A DNA stretch of 30,828 bases from a virus, in IMG/VR virus record IMGVR_UViG_3300036945_001068, positions 1 to 30,828 of that record. The stretch is one strand, 5' to 3'. The notes below the pieces were generated by a model. That model did no database searches. It was not told where the DNA came from and worked only from the letters and a program-made list of their open reading frames with translations. Both the position numbers and the translations under genes were made by a program. Shown here piece by piece: positions 1 through 6,374 of the stretch; position 1 is the first letter of the stretch, and each line of letters opens with the position of its first letter.

Positions 1-84
1 CGCGCTCAACTCAATTTCGCTCCAAACCATCACCTGCGGCTCAGGGTGGTCGTGCGGTGAAAGTGGCAACAGAGTTTGTTCCAT
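1..84 (-). CDS. Partial unknown protein, N-terminus only (cut by window edge)
   Basis: A leftward reading frame opens with ATG at 82-84 and stays open to the window edge, giving 28 residues that begin MEQTLLPLSPHDHPEP. A GGA purine run lies a few bases upstream. It starts 17 bases after the stop of the gene before it, so it fits as the next member of the leftward recombination operon. The visible residues are too few for a family assignment. Confidence 0.55.
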   Translation of the reverse strand, partial: MEQTLLPLSPHDHPEPQVMVWSEIELSA

Positions 85-101
85 GGTTTTCCGACGGTAG
101 C

Positions 102-374
102 CTAACAATCAGATGCAGCGGACCCGCTACGCGGCCCGCTGATCTGAGCGTTCGGCGTCACTGACCGAATTGCAGCTCTAATGTTGTCGATGTCCTGCCC
201 GTCCTGTCCGCTGGCATTTGCACGCCGCCGGCTGGACAAAATGGCTTGTACCCGCAACTCAATTGTGATGTCTGCGTCATCAAAAAGTCGGCGCTGCACT
301 GCGGTGTCAACAGCAATTGTGGCGAAAGTAACGGCTACTGCGGGGGCAGCAAATTTTTTTGCTTCTTCGGTCAA
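102..374 (-). CDS. Small unknown phage protein, TTG start
   Basis: This 90-residue protein is in the leftward recombination operon. The start is a TTG at 372-374 whose last bases overlap the TGA stop of the upstream gene (TTGA), with a good GGGAG ribosome site six bases away (381-385). That arrangement supports translational coupling and the non-ATG start. The N-terminus is alanine/valine rich, the middle is basic (SSRRR), and the C-terminus is serine/glycine rich. I recognise no domain and give no function. Position alone suggests a minor early protein expressed from pL. Confidence 0.55.
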   Translation of the reverse strand: MTEEAKKFAAPAVAVTFATIAVDTAVQRRLFDDADITIELRVQAILSSRRRANASGQDGQDIDNIRAAIRSVTPNAQISGPRSGSAASDC

Positions 375-1030
375 AGTGCACTCCCAATTTCAAAGATGCT
401 GCGAGGAATGCCGATCCATTCTTTTGGCGCAGATTTCCATTCATCTGGTCTTTTCACTGCCTGCTTCACTTTCAGGGCAGGAATTGTAAACCTTTTGTCT
501 TCTGTTTTAGGAAGCGCCTGCACCCGTTTATTTTTCCCTTTGTAGTCACGCTTCACGGACAGCGGAACAATTTGCACGCCATCTGGGATTTGGTAGATTG
601 ATTCTCCAACCATCCCGACCCTTTTTAAGGCTTTTCTCTTTACCGCAGAATTAACAGCCGTCAGGCATTCAAGCTCTGATATACCCATAGCCACGGCTGC
701 ATCAGCCACTGAAGACGTTTTTTTGTCTGCCAAAGCATAAAACTTCAGCAGGGTATCAAGATTGCTACCGGCGTTGATCCTTACTATTTTGCCAGCAGTT
801 ATTGTTTTTTGGCGGCGATTGTGCGCCCACATGTAAGAACCTCGCTCGCCAATTCTTACTATTTTCCCAGACTCTTGCAGCAGTCTTAGAGAAAAGAAAA
901 AACAGCTTTTTGTTACGGTTGGCCGCATTGCGGCCCTCAGTTCTGCCGTGTAAATCATTGGCCGGTCTGAAATCAACAAGACTTCTTCTATTTCGTCTTG
1001 CACAGCCAGATTCTCGTTAGGTTTTTTCAT
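371..1030 (-). CDS. Early phage protein with winged-helix-like segments
   Basis: This 219-residue basic protein follows the exonuclease gene by 14 bases in the leftward operon. Residues about 10-70 (a helix-rich stretch, then GKIVRIGERGSYMWA) and about 80-150 (LLKFYALADKKTSSVADAAVAM, then RKALKRVGMVGESIYQIP) each look like a winged helix: helices followed by a short beta hairpin. This suggests tandem DNA-binding domains. The C-terminal 60 residues are rich in lysine and proline and are probably flexible. It could be an accessory recombination factor or a regulator. The fold call is from pattern only, and no specific family is recognised. Confidence 0.6.
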   Translation of the reverse strand: MKKPNENLAVQDEIEEVLLISDRPMIYTAELRAAMRPTVTKSCFFFSLRLLQESGKIVRIGERGSYMWAHNRRQKTITAGKIVRINAGSNLDTLLKFYALADKKTSSVADAAVAMGISELECLTAVNSAVKRKALKRVGMVGESIYQIPDGVQIVPLSVKRDYKGKNKRVQALPKTEDKRFTIPALKVKQAVKRPDEWKSAPKEWIGIPRSIFEIGSAL

Positions 1031-1044
1031 AGCGTTCTATTCCA

Positions 1045-2793
1045 TCAGGCGGTGATGTTTTCTTCCGCTTTGCGCATTGCGTGTTGTGCCAGCGCCATGG
1101 CAATGCGCTTTGCATCGGTGGCGGTGTAGAGCTTTGCGGCTTTGTCGGTGGCGCGGTGCGGTATGCCAAGCGTCGTCGCAACAAATTCGGCGGTCATCGT
1201 CACACCCAGGTGGCGGCAGATTTCGCCCAGGCGGATCGTGGCCGGCTCGCTCGGCTCGGGTTGCGCAGGGGCGGGGCCGGACAGGTCAACCGGCGCAGCT
1301 TCGGGAGCGACTGGCGCCATCGGAATTGCCACTACCTGCGGAAGCTCTGCCTGTTTTTCCAGGGCCAGGGTGCGGCGGCGTGCGTCTTCTTGCTCATCTT
1401 TCAGGCGCTGCGCTTCTGCCGCTTGGGCCACGCGGCGGGCTTCGGCAGCTGCCCGATCGGCTTCGCGGGCCAGCTCAGCCGCTTGGTGGGTGGCAATGCG
1501 GGCACTCACCAGGGTGGCGAAGTCGTCAGCCGGTTTGTGCACCAGCGCGGCCAGGTCGGCAAACAGGTGTTCATAGCCTGCGGCCAGAGTCTTGAAGCTT
1601 CCCAGATTCCCGCGCAGAAGCTGCGCCTGTTCGTTGGCGGCAATCTTGCCGTTCGCCAGCGCCACGCTCAGCTTGTCGTTCATGCTAGCCACTGTCTTCA
1701 GGCCCTTGATGGCCCCGCCAAAGTCCACCGGCGCCAGGCTCAGCCGGGCCGGCGCAAGTTCGGCGTTCAATGTGGCAATGTGGTTCGCCATGGCCACTCG
1801 GGCGGCTTCCACGGCTTCGCCCTTCACATCTTCCTTGCGACGCTTCACCAGCTTGTCCAGGTCCAGGCGTGCGGCGCGCGCTTCGGTCTTGATGTCGTCC
1901 AGGGCTTTGAAAAGCGCATCAATGCTGGCCGTCTGGCTCAAAGCGTGCTCTTTGGCGGCATCAATCCGGGCTTCGACATCCGCGCACCACGTCACCGCCT
2001 TTTCTGCGTCGGCAAAGTCTTGGTCGGTGGACAGGGTTCGGTTGACGGCGCGGATGGCACCCAGGGCCACGGCCTTGAAGTCGGCAAGATTGCTGGCCGT
2101 GACGGCCCCAGTGACTTGCACCAGCAGGGCTGGCAGGGTGTCTGGTGCCTTTCCGACTGGGGCCGGCTCTGCGGCGGCGGGTGGGACGTAGGCCGCAAGG
2201 TCGGCCTCAAACTGGGACCATCCGGCCACGATGGCGGCACGCAATTCGGCTTCAGTGGTGTACCAGCAATGCCGGGCCTCAATCAGCGTGCCGTCATCAT
2301 CAGCCCAGCGCGACGCTGTGAACAGCGCCAGGCCGGCGCCGCTGACCATGCATTGATGCTCAATCTGCACGCGGTAATGCAGCGGAAGAGATGCGCCGAC
2401 ATCGGAGCTGCCGACGCCTTCATTGGGTAGCACAGCGCGTAGCGCATCGTTGATTAACTTGTGCTCCCAACTGGCGCCATCGTCCAGCGTCAGGCCGTCA
2501 AAGCTGGCCGACATGCGGCCATTGCTGCCGGTGACCGGGTAGAGGTATTGGCCGATGATTTGCTCAGCAAGCGGGCGAGCCAGGGCTTCGGCGCGGTGGC
2601 CATCGTCAAAGCGGCGCTGCGTTTCTTGATCGACTTCCGGCGTGATGCCGGTGGCCATTTCATGCAGCAGCTGGCTGCGGGTTTTGTAGGGGCTGCACCC
2701 CATCATTGCCGGTGCATCGCTGGCGTTGAAAACGCCAGACCGGCGGTGTGCGTGCCACTCTGGAGAGCCAGGGATGACGTCGATGGTTTTCAT
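1045..2793 (-). CDS. YqaJ/RecE-type phage exonuclease with coiled-coil and C-terminal domains
   Basis: This is the exonuclease partner of the RecT annealase; the family resects double-stranded ends so that RecT can anneal single strands. Residues 1-205 carry the YqaJ viral recombinase signature: GSPEWHAHRR near the start, E69 in GHRAEALARP, D99 in SFDG, the E110-x-K112 pair in WEHKL, and YRVQIEHQ at 140-147. These are the expected metal-binding and catalytic positions of the PD-(D/E)XK fold. Residues about 215-480 are helical and alanine rich, a probable coiled coil resembling DUF1351-type phage proteins. Residues about 518-582 are a separate small domain of a kind seen at phage protein C-termini (IRLGEICRHLGV to ATDKAAKLY). 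At 582 residues it is far longer than a stand-alone YqaJ enzyme. The start overlaps the recT stop by four bases (ATGA). Confidence 0.88.
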   Translation of the reverse strand: MKTIDVIPGSPEWHAHRRSGVFNASDAPAMMGCSPYKTRSQLLHEMATGITPEVDQETQRRFDDGHRAEALARPLAEQIIGQYLYPVTGSNGRMSASFDGLTLDDGASWEHKLINDALRAVLPNEGVGSSDVGASLPLHYRVQIEHQCMVSGAGLALFTASRWADDDGTLIEARHCWYTTEAELRAAIVAGWSQFEADLAAYVPPAAAEPAPVGKAPDTLPALLVQVTGAVTASNLADFKAVALGAIRAVNRTLSTDQDFADAEKAVTWCADVEARIDAAKEHALSQTASIDALFKALDDIKTEARAARLDLDKLVKRRKEDVKGEAVEAARVAMANHIATLNAELAPARLSLAPVDFGGAIKGLKTVASMNDKLSVALANGKIAANEQAQLLRGNLGSFKTLAAGYEHLFADLAALVHKPADDFATLVSARIATHQAAELAREADRAAAEARRVAQAAEAQRLKDEQEDARRRTLALEKQAELPQVVAIPMAPVAPEAAPVDLSGPAPAQPEPSEPATIRLGEICRHLGVTMTAEFVATTLGIPHRATDKAAKLYTATDAKRIAMALAQHAMRKAEENITA

Positions 2794-3629
2794 TGCCCGG
2801 CTCCTTCAGTAACCTGGTTCGGCGCGTTGAAGTCATCATTAGCCTTGGCTGTAGCGGCACCAAGAGACAAGATGCGGGCCTTTTGTTCTTCGGTAAAATT
2901 TGCTTTTGTACTCAGCATGGCCAGCAATTCGCTGGCAGTTTTTCGACCAGACGCAACCAAGTTACCCCATGACGGCAAATTTGCGGCCATTTGTTCGTCA
3001 GAGTAATCCGGGAGCGGGGGTCGGGCTGGCGGCTGCACCACATCAGCGGGAGGCAGTTCGCGGCGCGGTCCGGCGGCAGGCGGCAAAACTTCTAGCTCGT
3101 CGTCTGTGTAAACACCAAGGATTGCGCCCGGCGCGTACAGGCGCGCCCAGTTGCGTGCTTGGACGTAGCCCATCTGCTGCGCTGGGTTGGTTTTCCACAG
3201 CGGGCTGTTCTTCACCGTAATTTCACGGCTTGCAAGCCATTCGGTCCAAACTATTTCATTTTCTCCGGCTGGAATGAACCCTGCCCGACACTCCAAGGTC
3301 GGCCCACTCCCTTTGTATTCATAATGCGGCCGGCCGCGCACGGCGCCGCTGTTTTGCAAAATTGCAATGATAAGCTGTGCTTCGTATCCAAGTTTTTCAT
3401 TCACCATGTGGGTCTTTTGGGCCACAACATACGGGTCCATTCCCCACCGCATAGCCTGTAACGTCATTGCCATGCAGTCGCTTGGCTTGCCTTGGAAATG
3501 CCTTGGCACCGTAACAGAACCTTGGCTCATCATTTCGGCAAAAGCCACCACCGCTTGCAATTTTGCGGGTTCAAACATTATTTGTGAAACTGCCAAAGCT
3601 GGGCTATATTGCTGCAAATCAGTTGACAT
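2790..3629 (-). CDS. recT: RecT-family single-strand annealing protein
   Basis: This 279-residue protein matches the RecT/Redbeta-type annealase pattern: an N-terminal helical stretch with FAEMMSQG, then CMAMTLQAMRWGMDPYVVAQKTHMV and KLGYEAQLIIAILQ, the family core. The C-terminus (after about residue 195) is proline rich and then helical. I chose the ATG at 3627-3629 because an AAGGA ribosome site sits just upstream. A longer in-frame opening at 3683 would overlap the previous gene and has no such site. It is followed with a four-base overlap by the YqaJ exonuclease, the usual two-gene recombination unit. Expression should come from the pL-like promoter at 4615-4643. Confidence 0.9.
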   Translation of the reverse strand: MSTDLQQYSPALAVSQIMFEPAKLQAVVAFAEMMSQGSVTVPRHFQGKPSDCMAMTLQAMRWGMDPYVVAQKTHMVNEKLGYEAQLIIAILQNSGAVRGRPHYEYKGSGPTLECRAGFIPAGENEIVWTEWLASREITVKNSPLWKTNPAQQMGYVQARNWARLYAPGAILGVYTDDELEVLPPAAGPRRELPPADVVQPPARPPLPDYSDEQMAANLPSWGNLVASGRKTASELLAMLSTKANFTEEQKARILSLGAATAKANDDFNAPNQVTEGAGQ

Positions 3630-3637
3630 AAAAATCC

Positions 3638-3925
3638 TTAAAAAGCCTTTGGGCCAGTTACATATTTCCACAGCGCACGGCATATCCGAGCAACATTCCC
3701 GGCTTGCCGGGTATATTTTGTGGCTGGTTTGCCGGCCCTGGTGTATGGTCCTTCTACCGCACCAGACGCAAGCAACAGGCCCGCGTTCAGCTCGCCGGCG
3801 CCGCTGCGAGCGGCAGCAAGAATCTGCCGCGCCTCAAGGCGGCGGCGCAATTCATCCATTTGAACTTCGCCATGGCCTGTGATGTAGCGGATGGCCGCTT
3901 CAGAATCTTTTTGGCTGGGTTTCAT
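3638..3925 (-). CDS. Small unknown protein upstream of recT
   Basis: This is a 95-residue basic protein. Residues 5-40 (SEAAIRYITGHGEVQMDELRRRL) look like a helix-turn-helix or winged-helix opening, followed by SGAGELNAGLLLASG and RAGKPATKYTR, which could be a beta wing. A small DNA-binding role is possible but is inferred from shape only. The start overlaps the stop of the gene before it by four bases (ATGA at 3922-3925), and recT starts eight bases after its stop, so it is firmly in the operon. Confidence 0.6.
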   Translation of the reverse strand: MKPSQKDSEAAIRYITGHGEVQMDELRRRLEARQILAAARSGAGELNAGLLLASGAVEGPYTRAGKPATKYTRQAGNVARICRALWKYVTGPKAF

Positions 3926-4140
3926 GACTTGGCCTCAATTCTCAGCAGGCTACGAAGGACAACCCGCTTTTCTTCGCGGGCTAGTTTTATTTCCGCGCTC
4001 GGGGGCATGTCCTGAATCAATTTTCCAGCTTTGCCCCAGAAAAATACTTTTTGTCCCGGATTCATCCGGGCGGGGAGCTTGCTTGTGAGCGCCTCCGCCG
4101 GCGCTGCTGATTTTTTGGGTGTGGGTGCTGCGGTGGCCAT
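3922..4140 (-). CDS. Small unknown basic protein of the recombination operon
   Basis: This 72-residue protein has a flexible alanine/proline/lysine N-terminus (ATAAPTPKKSAAPAE), then a compact part with NPGQKVFFWGKAGKLIQDMP and a basic C-terminus. ATG at 4138-4140 overlaps the preceding stop (TGATG) with a G-rich ribosome site seven bases upstream. A TTG one codon earlier is the alternative. The stop overlaps the next start by four bases. No family is recognised. Confidence 0.55.
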   Translation of the reverse strand: MATAAPTPKKSAAPAEALTSKLPARMNPGQKVFFWGKAGKLIQDMPPSAEIKLAREEKRVVLRSLLRIEAKS

Positions 4141-4556
4141 CAATCAGCCCCCCGCGCAAGCCAGGCCATGTGCTCTTCGTCTGCCTCTTCGGCAGCAGAA
4201 TGCAGCGTGTCGCAGACGCCGCGCAAGTGTGGTTTTCCGTCTTCGGCCCCGGGGATGCGGCTGGAAAGACCGCCGACGCTGGCGGCTGCGTCGCGCAGGG
4301 CCATCGCCATTTCGGCGATGTCGTCTGCCAGGGCGTAAGACGCCCCGGCTTTGCGGATGCTGGCGCAAATCTGCGCCACGGGAACGGCTGCTACTTCGAG
4401 CGCAGCCCGAGCGGCTGCCAGCTCCTTTTGGAGCTGGGCCACTTTCACGCCCAGTGCTTCGATGACCGCGCAGCTGTCATCTTCGGCATCGAAGGGGTAC
4501 GCCCCTTCGAACCAGGTCTCCGGCTCACCCAGAGCCAACACGTCCACGTTTCCCAC
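4140..4556 (-). CDS. First gene of the leftward recombination operon, unknown helical protein
   Basis: A 138-residue acidic protein. Residues about 30-75 (VIEALGVKVAQLQKELAAARAALE) form a likely short coiled coil. The rest is alanine rich and helical, ending with AEEADEEHMAWLARG. I chose the GTG at 4554-4556 because AGGGGG lies seven to eight bases upstream. A GTG at 4574 would add six residues but lacks a better site. It is the promoter-proximal gene, about 50 bases downstream of the predicted pL start. I do not recognise it. Confidence 0.6.
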   Translation of the reverse strand: MGNVDVLALGEPETWFEGAYPFDAEDDSCAVIEALGVKVAQLQKELAAARAALEVAAVPVAQICASIRKAGASYALADDIAEMAMALRDAAASVGGLSSRIPGAEDGKPHLRGVCDTLHSAAEEADEEHMAWLARGAD

Positions 4557-4579
4557 TTTGCTACCCCCTCGCACTCACC

Positions 4580-4592
4580 GCCCCGGCGGGGC
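4580..4592. other. GC-rich hairpin in the pL leader
   Basis: GCCCC-GGC-GGGGC forms a five-base-pair stem with a three-base loop in the untranslated leader between the predicted pL start (near 4608) and the first GTG (4556). It has no T run after it in the leftward direction. It might be a pausing or attenuation structure; this is inference only. Confidence 0.3.
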
Positions 4593-4614
4593 CGCTTTGT
4601 GATGCGATGGAGCA

Positions 4615-4643
4615 ATTTTCGCAAAAGCTAAACTTTCAGTCAA
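4615..4643 (-). promoter_or_regulatory. pL-like promoter with embedded operator (O-left)
   Basis: Read leftward, TTGACT (4638-4643) is followed by a 17-base spacer and GAAAAT (4615-4620), preceded by TG at the extended -10 position. The segment from TTGACT to GCGAAA matches the pR region at 7573-7599 at 24 of 27 positions. It contains the 16-base operator-like site TTTAGCTTTTGCGAAA (4617-4632). By lambda analogy, CI bound here would silence the recombination operon. Confidence 0.75.
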
Positions 4644-4743
4644 GCAATTGCTAAACGAGCGGACAAAATTTTTTGCATTGCCGGCTGACCCCAGCAAAGC
4701 AGCAGCAAAAACCATGCTTTTTACTTGGTCTTTGCGCTTTTGC

Positions 4744-4772
4744 TTGCGTTACCGGTAACGATGTCATACATT
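4744..4772 (+). promoter_or_regulatory. Rightward promoter of the accessory cassette with a perfect palindrome
   Basis: TTGCGT (4744-4749), a 17-base spacer and TACATT (4767-4772) make a weak sigma-70-type promoter ahead of the gene at 4819. Between the two boxes lies the perfect 14-base palindrome CGTTACCGGTAACG (4747-4760), placed where a bound repressor would block RNA polymerase. Its sequence is unrelated to the CI operator, so it would need a different regulator. Confidence 0.5.
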
Positions 4773-4818
4773 AATGCGCATGGACAGCGCAGTGCTGAAC
4801 AGCAACCAGGAGATAGAA

Positions 4819-5034
4819 ATGACCCGCATGACCCACAAGGAACTGAACCAAACCGCCGCAAACATCAACGCCAGCAGCAAGGAAGAGCAGCAAGCCTTGG
4901 GGCGCCACCTGCTGGCCCGCCACGGCCACAAGGTCACGTCCGTTGGGCGGGGCCGGATGCAATCCCTGGCCGATGGCTTCGGGGCCGACGCCACCCTGGT
5001 GGAAGAGCTGAACCTGGCCGGCGTGAGCCTCTAA
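4819..5034 (+). CDS. Small unknown protein, first gene of the accessory cassette
   Basis: A 71-residue protein starting MTRMTHKELNQTAANIN. The ATG at 4819 is preceded by a strong AGGAGA site (4808-4813). An in-frame ATG at 4774 has no ribosome site and would put the start inside the likely promoter transcript. The protein is polar and helical (SSKEEQQALGRHLLARHG), ends LVEELNLAGVSL, and has no membrane segment. No family is recognised. It heads a rightward cassette that diverges from the recombination operon and converges on the repressor operon. Confidence 0.6.
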   Translation: MTRMTHKELNQTAANINASSKEEQQALGRHLLARHGHKVTSVGRGRMQSLADGFGADATLVEELNLAGVSL

Positions 5035-5046
5035 TAACACCAAGCG

Positions 5047-5060
5047 GCCCCGCAAGGGGC
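5047..5060. terminator. Hairpin between the first two cassette genes
   Basis: GCCCC-GCAA-GGGGC is a five-base-pair stem capped by a GNRA-type loop, with flanking CCAA/TTGG that can extend it past a bulge. It lies 12 bases after a stop codon. No T run follows, so it is either a weak or factor-assisted terminator or an RNA-stability element. Confidence 0.35.
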
Positions 5061-5088
5061 TTGGACCAGCAACAAAATGGAAAACACC

Positions 5089-5274
5089 ATGCACACCAGC
5101 ATTATTTGAGCAGATGGCGCAAAAGACAAAGCCCAAGAGATCGACACAACGGCAGGCTTTGATGTTGTGTTAGCGGCGGAAACTCTGGGATGCAAAATTG
5201 AGGCCGTTAACATTTGCAGCCCCGGAGAAATTGATTACTACGGCGTAAGTTTGGCGGGAAAGAGAAACGAATGA
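5089..5274 (+). pseudogene. Small gene interrupted by an in-frame TGA
   Basis: From ATG at 5089 the frame reads six residues (MHTSII), then TGA at 5107-5109, then a protein-like open stretch of 54 codons (GFDVVLAAETLGCKIEAV, then SPGEIDYYGVSLAG) to TGA at 5272-5274. That final stop overlaps the next gene's ATG in the ATGA arrangement typical of this genome. A GGA ribosome site lies seven bases before the ATG. The reading is best explained as a real gene of about 60 codons carrying a nonsense change; TGG to TGA would be one step. Readthrough or a sequencing error are alternatives. Function unknown. Confidence 0.6.
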
Positions 5275-5471
5275 GAAAAGCCCCTTCCGGGGCTTTGCCA
5301 GTTGAGCAAAGCCCAAAATCAAACAGCGCCCGCCAAGCTGAATTCAGGAAAAAGAAAAGCGCCGGAGGCGCTTTTAAGCGAGGCGATGTCTGGGCGCATC
5401 CAGACGATTGGGGCAAAATTCGGGCGCTTGAAGAAGAACTTCGGTGCCATAGAGTTAAAATTAATTATTGA
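5271..5471 (+). CDS. Small basic phage protein with RQAEFR and HPDDW motifs
   Basis: This 66-residue protein contains SARQAEFRKKKSAGG and then VWAHPDDWGKIRALEEEL. The pattern (a basic RQ-A-x-R segment followed by a HPxDW segment and an acidic helix) recurs in small phage proteins of unknown role. It resembles a ribbon-helix-helix-like DNA-binding or nuclease-associated protein, but no function is established. ATG at 5271 overlaps the preceding stop by four bases. Two perfect terminator-like hairpins lie inside the coding sequence (5277-5296 and 5355-5375). Confidence 0.6.
   Translation: MRKAPSGALPVEQSPKSNSARQAEFRKKKSAGGAFKRGDVWAHPDDWGKIRALEEELRCHRVKINY
5277..5296. repeat. Perfect hairpin within the 5' end of a coding sequence
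   Basis: AAAGCCCC-TTCC-GGGGCTTT: an eight-base-pair perfect stem with a four-base loop, starting six bases after the ATG of the gene at 5271. The strand reads CTTT at the end, so it resembles a weak intrinsic terminator. It may limit transcription into the PLD-like gene downstream. Confidence 0.5.
5355..5375. repeat. Second perfect hairpin within the same coding sequence
   Basis: AAAAGCGCC-GGA-GGCGCTTTT: a nine-base-pair perfect stem with a three-base loop, ending in four T. It is symmetrical, so it could act as a bidirectional terminator even though it lies inside the reading frame from 5271 to 5471. Confidence 0.5.
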
Positions 5472-5480
5472 GGTTAAAAT

Positions 5481-6107
5481 ATGGCGGTGCAATCTGCAAT
5501 AGCTTCCCGGCGTAAAAAGTCTGTAGAAAGTTTTAAAACTGCCGCTGACTGCATTGGCACAATTGAGCCGGGATCGGCTTTGTTTGCAATAACTCGCGGT
5601 CAGTTTTCGATGATTGATGCTACACTTGCCTGTCTAGATCAGGCCGGCCCGGCAGATATTTCGCTTTGGACTTGGACGGTTGCCGAATATGAAATTGAGT
5701 GCTTGGAAAGGCTGCGCAAAGATGGCCGAGTTAGAAATGCCTTGATGGTGATAGACCACGGGGCACGCAACAAAAATGCTGCGCTGATTCGGCAGTGGAA
5801 ATCCACCTTTGGCGCCGATTCGGTTCGCTATGTTGTGAACCATTCAAAGATTGTTACGATCCGCAGCGAGCGTTTTAGGCTGTTGCTCAGGGGGTCGATG
5901 AATTTGAATTTCAATCCTAGATTTGAACAATTTGATCTTACAGAAGGCGGTGAAGACTACGAAATGGTTAAGCGCATCGAGGCCGAACTTCCAATCCTCG
6001 AAGACGGCGCAAAAGGAGACGCCGTTTACAAAGCTAGCAGGGTTTCGGAGGCATTTGACTCCGAGCAATTATCACTTTTTGCAGGCGTAAAAGTATGGGC
6101 GAAATAA
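5481..6107 (+). CDS. Phospholipase-D-fold protein, possible nuclease
   Basis: This 208-residue protein has one PLD/Nuc-like half-site near residue 120: NHSKIVTI (H-x-K) followed by LLLRGSMNLN (the G-S-x-N element) and then RFEQFDLTE. Single-domain members of this superfamily dimerise to build one active site and include DNA nucleases as well as phosphodiesterases. The aspartate usually four residues after the lysine in HxKxxxxD is not present (the position reads R/S), so activity is uncertain. The N-terminal half (ALFAITRGQFSMIDATLAC, then LWTWTVAEYE) fits the alternating strand/helix fold. A GAGG site precedes the ATG. The next gene overlaps its end by 13 bases. Confidence 0.65.
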   Translation: MAVQSAIASRRKKSVESFKTAADCIGTIEPGSALFAITRGQFSMIDATLACLDQAGPADISLWTWTVAEYEIECLERLRKDGRVRNALMVIDHGARNKNAALIRQWKSTFGADSVRYVVNHSKIVTIRSERFRLLLRGSMNLNFNPRFEQFDLTEGGEDYEMVKRIEAELPILEDGAKGDAVYKASRVSEAFDSEQLSLFAGVKVWAK

Positions 6108-6361
6108 ATTTGTTTAATGAACTTTTAGTTGACAATCCAAAAATAAACCAGATGACTCTTCGAGTTTTTGCTGACACCCTTGGCGTTTACGCTGAGGCGT
6201 CAAAAAACGTCAGAGAAAAAGGGGCCATAGTCCTGCACCCCAGGACTGGCGCCCCGATAGAAAACCCGTATCTAAAAATTCAGTCCGCCAATGGTATTTT
6301 GTTGGCAAAAATGAAAGTTATAAATAGCAGCCGCGTTTTAAAAATGCTTGGCCTTGCTTGA
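6095..6361 (+). CDS. Small protein resembling P27-family terminase small subunit
   Basis: This 88-residue protein shows the P27-type pattern: LRVFADTLGVYAEASKNVREKGAIV, then a conserved G-x-x-x-x-NPYLKI, a helix with LLAKMK, and SSRVLKMLGL at the end. P27 proteins normally recognise viral DNA for packaging and sit beside the large subunit. Here the likely functional small subunit is at 9689, so this copy is an orphan. Its overlap with the PLD-like gene suggests that the two act together. It might be a relic or a decoy, or a DNA-recognition partner for the neighbour; these roles are inferred. Confidence 0.6.
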   Translation: MGEINLFNELLVDNPKINQMTLRVFADTLGVYAEASKNVREKGAIVLHPRTGAPIENPYLKIQSANGILLAKMKVINSSRVLKMLGLA

Positions 6362-6374
6362 TTATATTGTGAAG

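Noticed and set aside
1081-2430. Long rightward open frame (449 codons) opposite the YqaJ gene
   Set aside because: It is a mirror of a high-GC coding strand; the leftward product has clear nuclease motifs and the rightward product has none.
5107-5109. Selenocysteine at the in-frame TGA
   Set aside because: I see no stable hairpin directly after the TGA that would act as a bacterial SECIS, and the context gives no redox motif.
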